DNA of 64,000 nucleotides from the NCBI RefSeq assembly GCF_023101185.1, contig NZ_CP078077.1:3315630-3379629 (forward strand), in the 5' to 3' direction. The stretch's first letter is position 1; every line of letters starts with the position of its first letter. Of this stretch, positions 57,250 through 64,000 are shown piece by piece. The notes beneath the pieces are model-generated. The model did no database searches and was not told where the DNA came from. It was given only the letters and a program-made list of their open reading frames with translations. This DNA comes from Microbacterium galbinum. GTDB taxonomy: Bacteria > Actinomycetota > Actinomycetes > Actinomycetales > Microbacteriaceae. Both the position numbers and the translations under genes were made by a program.

Positions 57250-58764
57250 TCAGGGTCGGCGCACGCCGCTCGCCGCGAGCAGCTCCCGGGTGAACGGATG
57301 CTGCGGAGCCGCGAACACCTCGGCGACCGCCCCCTGCTCCACGATCCGGCCGCCCTGCATCACGAGGACGTCGTCGGCGACCGCTGCCACGACGTCGAGG
57401 TCGTGGGAGACGAAGACCATCGTCAACCGCCTTTCGCGCTGCAGCCGGTGGAGCAGACGCAGCACGCGCTCCCGCACCGAGGGATCGAGCGCCGAGACCG
57501 GCTCGTCGAGCACGAGCACGTCGGGATTCGCCGCGAGCGCGCGGGCGATCGCCGCGCGCTGCCTCTGCCCGCCGGAGAGCTCCGACGGGCGACGCCGGGC
57601 CAAGGACGGATCGAGATCGACTTCACCGAGAAGGGCCGAGACGCGCTCCCGACGTTCGGCACGCGGCACGCCGCCCGCCGCGAGCGCCTCGTGCAGGGAA
57701 CGGCCGACGCTCCAGCGCGGATCGAAGGCGCCGAGCGGATTCTGGTGAACGAACTGCACCCGGTGCGTCCCGTTCCAGCGGATGCTCCCGGTATCCGGCG
57801 CCTGCACCCCCAACAGCACCCGTGCGAGCGTAGTCTTGCCCGATCCGGATTCCCCGACGATCCCGAGTGTCGTTCCCTGGCGCACGTCGAACGAGGCATC
57901 GACGACGGCTGGAACCCCCGCGAACGCCACCGAGACCCGCTCGACCGAGGCGACCGTTTCACCGCCGGCATCGCCCGCCTCACGGGGCTCGTGCAGGGTC
58001 GCGGCGATGAGTTGCCGGGTGTACGGATGCTGCGGATCCTCGAGCACCTCGGCGACGGCGCCCTCCTCCACGATCTCTCCGTCGCGCATCACCAGCACCC
58101 GGTCCGCGAGCAGGCGCACGGCGGCGAAGTCGTGGCTGATGAAGAGAACGGCGGTACCGGCATCCGCGATCTCCCTCAGCAGACCGAGGATCTTGGCCTG
58201 CACGGTGGCGTCGAGCGCCGTGGTCGGCTCATCGGCGATGAGTGCGGCGGGCCCGGCGGCGAGCGCCGAGGCGATGAGCGCTCGCTGGCGCAGACCGCCC
58301 GAGAGTTCGTGCGGATACTGGCGCACGCGACGCTCGGGGTCCGGCATCCAGACCCGGCGCAGCAGCGCGAGCACCCGATCCCGCAGGGCGCCGCCCGCCC
58401 GCGCGTGCAGGCGCAGAGGCTCCGCGATCTCCGATCCGATGCGCTGCAGCGGGTCGAGGGCCACGAGGGCGTCCTGCGCCACCAGGGCGACGCGCGCCCC
58501 GCGCACGCTTCGCCAGCCGCGCTCGTCGAGGCCGCGCACGTCCGTGCCGCCGACGCGCATCGCGTCGGCGGTGACGGCGGCTCGGCGGGGAGCGAGCCCG
58601 AGGAGCGCCCGGGCGGTGAGAGACTTCCCCGCTCCCGACTCGCCCACGATCGCGACGCACTCGCCGGGTGCCACGGTGAGCGACACCCCGTCCACGACGG
58701 CGGCACCGTCGATCGTGATGCGCAGGCTCTCCACCTCGATGACCGGCACTCTGTTCTCGCTCAT
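57250..58764 (-). CDS. ABC transporter ATP-binding protein, fused DppD-DppF type
   Basis: A 504-residue protein with two ABC ATPase domains in one chain, powering the adjoining peptide/nickel-type permeases. Domain 1 has Walker A GESGAGKS and signature LSGGLRQR. Domain 2 has Walker A GESGSGKT and signature LSGGQRQR. Each has a Walker B (LIADEP, LVLDEP) and the oligopeptide-type ending PQHPYTRQLI or PQHPFTRELL. ATG at 58764 overlaps the upstream permease stop. It is the last gene of the four-gene importer operon. Confidence 0.93.
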   Translation of the reverse strand: MSENRVPVIEVESLRITIDGAAVVDGVSLTVAPGECVAIVGESGAGKSLTARALLGLAPRRAAVTADAMRVGGTDVRGLDERGWRSVRGARVALVAQDALVALDPLQRIGSEIAEPLRLHARAGGALRDRVLALLRRVWMPDPERRVRQYPHELSGGLRQRALIASALAAGPAALIADEPTTALDATVQAKILGLLREIADAGTAVLFISHDFAAVRLLADRVLVMRDGEIVEEGAVAEVLEDPQHPYTRQLIAATLHEPREAGDAGGETVASVERVSVAFAGVPAVVDASFDVRQGTTLGIVGESGSGKTTLARVLLGVQAPDTGSIRWNGTHRVQFVHQNPLGAFDPRWSVGRSLHEALAAGGVPRAERRERVSALLGEVDLDPSLARRRPSELSGGQRQRAAIARALAANPDVLVLDEPVSALDPSVRERVLRLLHRLQRERRLTMVFVSHDLDVVAAVADDVLVMQGGRIVEQGAVAEVFAAPQHPFTRELLAASGVRRP

Positions 58765-59573
58765 CGCCCGCTCCCCTCCGCCCGCGCCCGCAGCACGCGA
58801 CCGACGATCGTCGCCGCGACCACCGTGACGGTGATGGCGATACCGGGGAACACCGAGATCCACCAGGCCTGGCCGAGCACGTTCCGACCGCCCGCGAGCA
58901 TGAGGCCCCACTCCGGTGTCGGCTCCGCCGGCCCGAGTCCGAGGAAGCTGAGTCCGGAGGCGGCGAGGATGCTCGACCCGATGCCGATCGTCGCCAGCAC
59001 GCTCAGCGATCCGAGCACGCCGGGGAGGACATGCCGCCAGAACGCCACCAGACGCGGCACGCCGAGGATGCGGGCGGCCTCCACGTGCTCGGCGACGCGG
59101 AGGGTGCGCGTCTGCACGCGGGCGAGTCGGATGTACACGGGCCCGGCGGCGAGCGTCACGGCGATCGCGACGTTCACCGGCCCCGGCCCGAGCACGGCGA
59201 TCACGACGAGCGCGACCAGGAACTCGGGGAATGCCATGAGCACGTCGTTCACCCGCATCAGCGACACGTCGACCCAACGGGGTGCGAGACCGGCGACCGC
59301 TCCGATGGCGAGCCCGGCCACCAGCGCGATCGCCGTGGCGAGCAGCCCGATACCGACCGAACGCGCGGCGCCGAACACGACCCGGGAGTACACGTCGCGG
59401 CCGCTCTGGTCCGTGCCGAAGAGGTGGTCGGCACTCGGCGGGAGCAATGCTCCCCGCACATCGGTGAGCACGGGGTCGTGCGTCGCGAGGACTCCGGGAA
59501 AGGCGGCGGCGAACGCGATGAGGCACAGCACCCCGACGGCCGCCCACAGCAGCCCCCGCTGCGCGCGGCTCAT
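58761..59573 (-). CDS. ABC transporter permease, DppC type
   Basis: A 270-residue permease with the OppC N-terminal helix, the HLFGTDQSGRDVYSRVVFGA block, about five further helices, and the EAA-type loop VEAARILGVPRLVAFWRHVL that contacts the ATPase. ATG at 59573 overlaps the DppB-type stop, and its stop overlaps the ATPase start. It pairs with the next gene as the two-subunit channel. Confidence 0.93.
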   Translation of the reverse strand: MSRAQRGLLWAAVGVLCLIAFAAAFPGVLATHDPVLTDVRGALLPPSADHLFGTDQSGRDVYSRVVFGAARSVGIGLLATAIALVAGLAIGAVAGLAPRWVDVSLMRVNDVLMAFPEFLVALVVIAVLGPGPVNVAIAVTLAAGPVYIRLARVQTRTLRVAEHVEAARILGVPRLVAFWRHVLPGVLGSLSVLATIGIGSSILAASGLSFLGLGPAEPTPEWGLMLAGGRNVLGQAWWISVFPGIAITVTVVAATIVGRVLRARAEGSGR

Positions 59574-60514
59574 CGGCTCGCCCCACGGTCGACCGCGCGC
59601 ACGCGCGGGTCGATGAGCGGATGCACCAGCTCCACCATGACGTTCACGATCACGAACACGAGCGCACTGAGCAGGATGATGCCCGAGATCACGGGGAGGT
59701 CGCGGTCGCTGATCGCGGCGAGCGTCACCCGTCCGAGTCCCGGCCGCGCGAAGACGGTCTCGACCAGCACCGCCCCGCCGAGCACCGATCCGGTGAGGTA
59801 GGCGGTCAGCGTCACGGCTCCCGCTGCCCCGTGGCGCAGACCGTGCCGGAGAGTGAACCACCCCGCACTCGCACCCCGAGCGCGCACGGTCTCGGCGAAC
59901 GGCATCCGCTCGGCCTGCACGAGGCCGTCGCGCAGCACCTGCCCGAGCAGTGCCGCGACGGGCAGGGCGAGCGTGATCGCCGGAAGCACGATGGTGGCGG
60001 GGTTGCGCGCGCCCGACACGGGGAACCAACCGAGCCCGAACGCGAACACGCTCAACAGCACCAGCCCGATCCAGAACACCGGCGACGAGAGCACGACCAG
60101 CTCGACACCCGTCGCGACCGCACGCGCTGTCTCGCCGCGCACGAGCAGCGCGACGGAGAGGGCGAGCACGACGGCGATGAGCAATGCGAGCGCCGAGAGC
60201 TGCAGGGTCGCCCCGAGCTGCCGACCGATGACCTCCGCCACCGGCATCCGCAACTGATACGACTCCCCCAGGTCCCCGCGCACCAGCCGGCCGAGATAGT
60301 CGACGTACTGCTCGAACGGTGGACGGTTCAGACCGAGGTCTTCTCGAATGCCGTCCTTCACCGCTTCGCTGACCTGCGCCTGGGGGCCGAGCATCACCGA
60401 CACCGGATCGCCGGGGATCACGCGGAAGGCCAGGAACGCCACCGTCGCGGCGCCCCACAGCACGACCACCACGGATGCGACGAGACCGGCGATCTTCGCG
60501 AGCGCAGCCTTCAC
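59570..60514 (-). CDS. ABC transporter permease, DppB type
   Basis: A 314-residue permease with the family start (TVAFLAFRVIPGDPVSVMLG), LNRPPFEQYVDYLGRLVRGD, six helices, and the EAA loop FAETVRARGASAGWFTLRHG. Start is GTG at 60514, 33 bases after the solute-binding-protein stop. Partner of the DppC-type permease. Confidence 0.93.
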   Translation of the reverse strand: MKAALAKIAGLVASVVVVLWGAATVAFLAFRVIPGDPVSVMLGPQAQVSEAVKDGIREDLGLNRPPFEQYVDYLGRLVRGDLGESYQLRMPVAEVIGRQLGATLQLSALALLIAVVLALSVALLVRGETARAVATGVELVVLSSPVFWIGLVLLSVFAFGLGWFPVSGARNPATIVLPAITLALPVAALLGQVLRDGLVQAERMPFAETVRARGASAGWFTLRHGLRHGAAGAVTLTAYLTGSVLGGAVLVETVFARPGLGRVTLAAISDRDLPVISGIILLSALVFVIVNVMVELVHPLIDPRVRAVDRGASR

Positions 60515-60547
60515 CGCTCTCCTCTCACCGCCGTGCGTCGACCCGGG

Positions 60548-62158
60548 TCAGCCGACCGTCACATCGTAGAACAGCGGCCGACCGTAGAGGTCGTACGAGA
60601 GTCCGTCGATGCGCTCGCCGACCGCGGTGATCGCTGACGGGCTGTAGAGCGGCACGATCGCCGTGTAGGTCGCGTTCCATTCCTGCAGCTGGGTGTAGAT
60701 CGCATTGCGCTGGTCCTGGTCGCTGGTGGCCACGGCCTGCTCGAGCAGCCCGTCGACCTCGGGATCGGTGACCTGCGAGGCGTTCTGGAATCCGTCGGTG
60801 TGCAGGTGCGCGCGCAGGAAGTCGGGGTCGACACCCGAGAAGCCCCAGTCGGTGAGGTCGAACGTCTTCGGTCCGTACTGCTCGTTGTAGGCGCCCGGCT
60901 CGAGCACCTCGCGCTCGATCTCGAAGCCGATCTTCTTCAGGTCGGACTGGATCGCGTTCGCGAGGGCCGCGCGGTCGTCGGGCACCGGCGTCCAGGCGAT
61001 CCAGCGTGCGGAGAGACGCGCGCCGTCCTTCATGCGGATGCCGTCGGTGTCGCGCTCGGTCCAGCCGGCTTCGTCGAGAAGGCGGTTCGCCTCGTCGGGG
61101 TCGAACGCCCAGGTGCCCTCGATGGCGGCGTCGTAACCCGGCGTCGTCGAGCTCAACACGCTCCAGGCGCGGGGGAACTGGCCGAAGAAGATCTCCTCGA
61201 CCGCGGGGTCGATGTCGATGCCGCGGGCGAACGCCTGGCGCACCTTCTCATCGGCGAACACGCCGTACTTCTCGTTGAGGTAGAGCGAGTACGGGAGGCC
61301 CGGGTACTCGACGGAGTCGACGCTCACACCGTCGCCGAGGTCTCCGGCGAGGTTCGGCGGGATGTTGCTCGCGAGGTCGGCCTCGCCGCTGGTCACGACG
61401 CCCGCACGGACGGATGCCTCGGGCTGGATCTCGACCCGCAGCGTCTCGAACTTCGGGGCCCCCTCGCCGTGCGGACCCCAGGCGTAGTCGTCGTTGCGCG
61501 TGTACACGAGCTCCTGGTCGGGCGTGTACTCGGTGAGCTCGAACGGCCCGGTGCCGACCGTGATCCCGGGGCCACCAGCCTTGAGCTGGTCGGCGGAGTC
61601 GGCGAGGACGGCCGGCGAGTAGAACCCGAGCTGGGGCGTGCTGGCCGCTTGCAGGAAGGGAGCGTAGGGCTGGGTGAAGCTCACCGTCACCGTGTGGTCG
61701 TCGACGACCTCGGTACCCGCGTAGAAGTCGGCGCCGAGCATGCTCGCCGCCTGCGCGGATGCGGTCTCCGGGTCGACGATGCGGTCGAAGTTCGCCTTGA
61801 CCGCCGCCGCGTCGAAGGGCTCGCCGTCGGTGAAGGTGACGTCGTCGCGCAGCGTGAAGGTGTACTCCGTGCTGTCGTCCGACACGGTCCAGTCGGTCGC
61901 GAGCCACGGGGAGAACGTGCCGTCCTCCTCCTGGAAGACGAGCGAGTCGAGCACCGCGCGCTGCACCGTGCCCGACACGTCGAGCTGGCTGACCTGCGGG
62001 TCCATGTGACCGGCGGAGAGGTTCGCACCCTCGATCGACCACACCACCTCGCCGTCACCGTCCTGCCCACCGGGGGTGGCGCAGGCGCTGAGCGCCAGGG
62101 CGGTCACGGCGACGATCGCCGCGGCGGGGAGAAGACGGCGCACGGATGCTGCGGGCAT
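60548..62158 (-). CDS. ABC transporter substrate-binding lipoprotein, family 5
   Basis: A 536-residue solute-binding protein of the peptide/nickel class. The signal peptide ends in the lipobox LSAC, with Cys26 the lipid-bearing residue. Family segments include YTFTLRDDVTFTDGEPFDAA and KVRQAFARGIDID. The true ligand may be a peptide, nickel chelate or other small compound and is not readable here. GAGGAA precedes the ATG. It is the first gene of the importer operon, under a promoter region with a palindrome. Confidence 0.92.
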   Translation of the reverse strand: MPAASVRRLLPAAAIVAVTALALSACATPGGQDGDGEVVWSIEGANLSAGHMDPQVSQLDVSGTVQRAVLDSLVFQEEDGTFSPWLATDWTVSDDSTEYTFTLRDDVTFTDGEPFDAAAVKANFDRIVDPETASAQAASMLGADFYAGTEVVDDHTVTVSFTQPYAPFLQAASTPQLGFYSPAVLADSADQLKAGGPGITVGTGPFELTEYTPDQELVYTRNDDYAWGPHGEGAPKFETLRVEIQPEASVRAGVVTSGEADLASNIPPNLAGDLGDGVSVDSVEYPGLPYSLYLNEKYGVFADEKVRQAFARGIDIDPAVEEIFFGQFPRAWSVLSSTTPGYDAAIEGTWAFDPDEANRLLDEAGWTERDTDGIRMKDGARLSARWIAWTPVPDDRAALANAIQSDLKKIGFEIEREVLEPGAYNEQYGPKTFDLTDWGFSGVDPDFLRAHLHTDGFQNASQVTDPEVDGLLEQAVATSDQDQRNAIYTQLQEWNATYTAIVPLYSPSAITAVGERIDGLSYDLYGRPLFYDVTVG

Positions 62159-62190
62159 GACGATTCCTCAGAACGAAAGATGGGGGTGAG

Positions 62191-62207
62191 ATCAGTCTAG
62201 GACTGAT
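62191..62207. promoter_or_regulatory. Palindromic site upstream of the ABC importer operon
   Basis: ATCAGTC-TAG-GACTGAT, a perfect 7-base inverted repeat with three bases between. It overlaps TAGACT (minus strand 62199-62194), a possible -10 for the binding-protein gene. A third half-site-like GGACTG follows at 62212-62217. A repressor site is inferred. Confidence 0.45.
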
Positions 62208-62327
62208 TCTTGGACTGGGTCGATTTGCGACGGCATCCGCTCGCGTGTGCCCTCGCTAGACTGGTGGGCACACCCACACTCAGGCACGCTCACACAGTGC
62301 CGCATACATCGCTCGAGGAGACCCTTC

Positions 62328-64000
62328 ATGCCTGCTTCCGAAATCGCGCAGAACCAGATTCCCGACAAGCCCGCACTCGAAGGTCTCGAAGCGAAGTGGG
62401 ATGCCGCCTGGGCGGAGCAGGGCACCTACCTGTTCGACCGCCTGCGGGCGGCGCAGTCCGGCCGCGACGGCGTGTACTCGATCGACACCCCGCCGCCGAC
62501 GGCATCCGGCAGCCTGCACATCGGTCACGTGTTCTCCTACACGCACACCGACGTCAAGGCGCGCTTCGAGCGCATGCGCGGCAAGACCGTGTTCTACCCG
62601 ATGGGCTGGGACGACAATGGCCTCCCGACCGAGCGTCGCGTGCAGAACTACTACGGAGTGCGCTGCGACCCGTCGCTGCCGTACACCCCCGACTTCACTC
62701 CCCCGTTCGAGGGTGGCGACAACAAGTCCAGCCGCGCCGCCGACCAGCTGCCGATCAGCCGCCGCAACTTCATCGAGCTGTGCGAACGCCTCACCCTCGA
62801 GGACGAGAAGCAGTTCGAGGCGCTGTTCCGCCAGCTCGGCCTGAGCGTGGACTGGACGCAGACGTACCGCACGATCTCGGACGACACGATCCGCCAGAGC
62901 CAGCTCGCCTTCCTCCGCAACATCGAGCGCGGTGAGGCGTATCAGGCCCTCGCGCCGACGCTCTGGGACATCGACTTCCGATCCGCGATCGCGCAGGCCG
63001 AGCTCGAGGACCGCGAGCAGCAGGCCGCCTATCACACGATCGAGTTCCCCTTCGCGGACGGATCGGGGTCGATCGCCATCGACACCACCCGCCCGGAACT
63101 GCTCCCCGCATGCATCGCGATCGTGACGCACCCCGAGGGCCCGCACAAGCACCTGATCGGCACGAAGGTGCGCACGCCCTTCTTCGGCGCCGAGATCGAA
63201 ATCCACGGTCACCACCTCGCTCAGCCCGACAAGGGCACGGGAGCCGCGATGGTCTGCACCTTCGGCGACGTGACCGACATCATCTGGTGGCGCGAACTGC
63301 GCACCGCCGCCGGCGAGTCGCTGCCGAACATGACCACGATCGGCCTGGACGGTCGCTTCCTGCCGGAGGCACCCTCGACCGTCGCCGACGCCGAGGCCCG
63401 CGCCTGGTACGCCGAGGAAGTCGCCGGCAAGACGGTCTTCAGCGCCCGCAAGGCGATCGTCGAGAAGCTGCAGGAGACCGGCGACATGACCGCGGTCGGC
63501 AAGCCGTTCAGCCACGCGGTGAAGTTCTTCGAGAAGGGCGACCGCCCGCTCGAGATCGTGTCGACGCGCCAGTGGTACATCCGCAACGGCGCCCGCGACG
63601 GCGACCTGCGCGAGCAGCTGCTCTCGCACGGCACTGAGCTGAACTGGTACCCGGACTTCATGCGCGTGCGCTACGAGAACTGGGTCGGCGGACTCACGGG
63701 CGACTGGCTCGTTTCGCGTCAGCGCTTCTTCGGCGTGCCGATCCCGCTCTGGTACGGACTCGACGAGAACGGCGAGCGCGACTACGAGCGCGTGATCGTG
63801 CCGGATGCCGCGTCGCTTCCGATCGACCCGACCACCGACGTGCCCGACGGTTACACCGAGGACCAGCGCGGCGTCGCGGGGGGCTTCGACGCCGAGGCCG
63901 ACATCTTCGACACCTGGGCGACCTCGTCGCTCACCCCGCAGCTCGCCGGCGGCTGGCAGCGCGACGAGGAGCTGTGGAATCTCACGGCCCCGTTCGATCT
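62328..64000 (+). CDS. valS: Valine--tRNA ligase (3' end cut by window)
   Basis: Class I synthetase charging tRNA-Val. The first 557 codons are present. HIGH is intact at residues 64-67 (ASGSLHIGHVFSYTHTDV). YPMGWDDNGLPTERRVQNYY follows, then the editing domain (IAIDTTRPELLPACIA, GTGAAMVCTFGDVTD) and VSRQRFFGVPIPLWY. The KMSKS loop lies beyond the window. The WDDNGLPTERRVQ wording marks the form common in Actinobacteria. GAGGAG precedes the ATG. Confidence 0.96.
   Translation, partial: MPASEIAQNQIPDKPALEGLEAKWDAAWAEQGTYLFDRLRAAQSGRDGVYSIDTPPPTASGSLHIGHVFSYTHTDVKARFERMRGKTVFYPMGWDDNGLPTERRVQNYYGVRCDPSLPYTPDFTPPFEGGDNKSSRAADQLPISRRNFIELCERLTLEDEKQFEALFRQLGLSVDWTQTYRTISDDTIRQSQLAFLRNIERGEAYQALAPTLWDIDFRSAIAQAELEDREQQAAYHTIEFPFADGSGSIAIDTTRPELLPACIAIVTHPEGPHKHLIGTKVRTPFFGAEIEIHGHHLAQPDKGTGAAMVCTFGDVTDIIWWRELRTAAGESLPNMTTIGLDGRFLPEAPSTVADAEARAWYAEEVAGKTVFSARKAIVEKLQETGDMTAVGKPFSHAVKFFEKGDRPLEIVSTRQWYIRNGARDGDLREQLLSHGTELNWYPDFMRVRYENWVGGLTGDWLVSRQRFFGVPIPLWYGLDENGERDYERVIVPDAASLPIDPTTDVPDGYTEDQRGVAGGFDAEADIFDTWATSSLTPQLAGGWQRDEELWNLTAPFD

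Noticed and set aside
53073..57293. 1,406-codon plus-strand frame
   Set aside because: Antisense to ileS and runs across the T-box into the beta-helix gene; no domain.

Overview
The window is about 64 kb of very GC-rich actinobacterial chromosome. Protein content and gene order point to the Microbacteriaceae, most likely a Microbacterium. The supporting clusters are rplU-rpmA-obg-proBA-nadD-rsfS with rne beside them, ileS-folC-DUF4233-ndk, and comEA-comEC-holA. Genus is inferred from families and order, not from a search. No rRNA, CRISPR array, insertion sequence, integrase or phage gene was seen. One tRNA, tRNA-Ala(GGC), is present. Genes are packed tightly, with many ATGA or GTGA overlaps. 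Both ends cut a gene: a GH1 glycosidase on the left and valS on the right.

Layout. 1-9.96 kb: GH1 beta-glucosidase (partial, minus), rpsT (plus), then a minus-strand run pabB, leuS, comEA, comEC, holA (tRNA charging, folate precursor, DNA uptake, replication). 10.0-12.6 kb: a plus-strand DedA / APP1-phosphatase / conserved protein operon. 12.6-16.8 kb: a minus-strand run with an FAD monooxygenase, two membrane proteins, an NAD(P)-binding protein and a secreted GH3 enzyme. 17.0-29.4 kb: tRNA-Ala, an MHS-type MFS transporter behind a palindromic operator, a small-protein/BLUF photoreceptor cluster, an AI-2E family permease, quinone oxidoreductase, MFS and FUSC membrane proteins, oxalate decarboxylase, DUF1275, and a peroxiredoxin/DsbA-like pair. 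29.5-39.3 kb: accessory regulation, with MFS, two alpha/beta hydrolases, PucR and XRE regulators, a DyP peroxidase, a large ATPase-LuxR regulator and small proteins.

39.5-50 kb is core housekeeping: ribosome silencing (rsfS), NAD synthesis (nadD), proline synthesis (proBA), the ribosome GTPase Obg, L27 and L21, and RNase E/G, each with readable leader or terminator structure. 50-56.5 kb holds a VKOR-like protein and the ileS-folC-DUF4233-ndk operon. That operon is preceded by a clear T-box leader with an ultrashort stem carrying an AUC (Ile) specifier. 56.6-62.2 kb holds a beta-helix-like protein and a complete peptide/nickel-type ABC importer. valS follows.

A recurring feature is a -10-like hexamer (TANNNT or close) exactly six bases before the start codon, without a Shine-Dalgarno sequence. 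It is seen at pabB, dedA, the LuxR regulator, DUF4031, the VKOR gene and the beta-helix gene. This suggests leaderless transcripts. I found no convincing undescribed multi-gene system. The best leads are regulatory (T-box, rplU and rne leaders, operator palindromes) and small gene partnerships (BLUF cluster, peroxiredoxin/DsbA-like pair).
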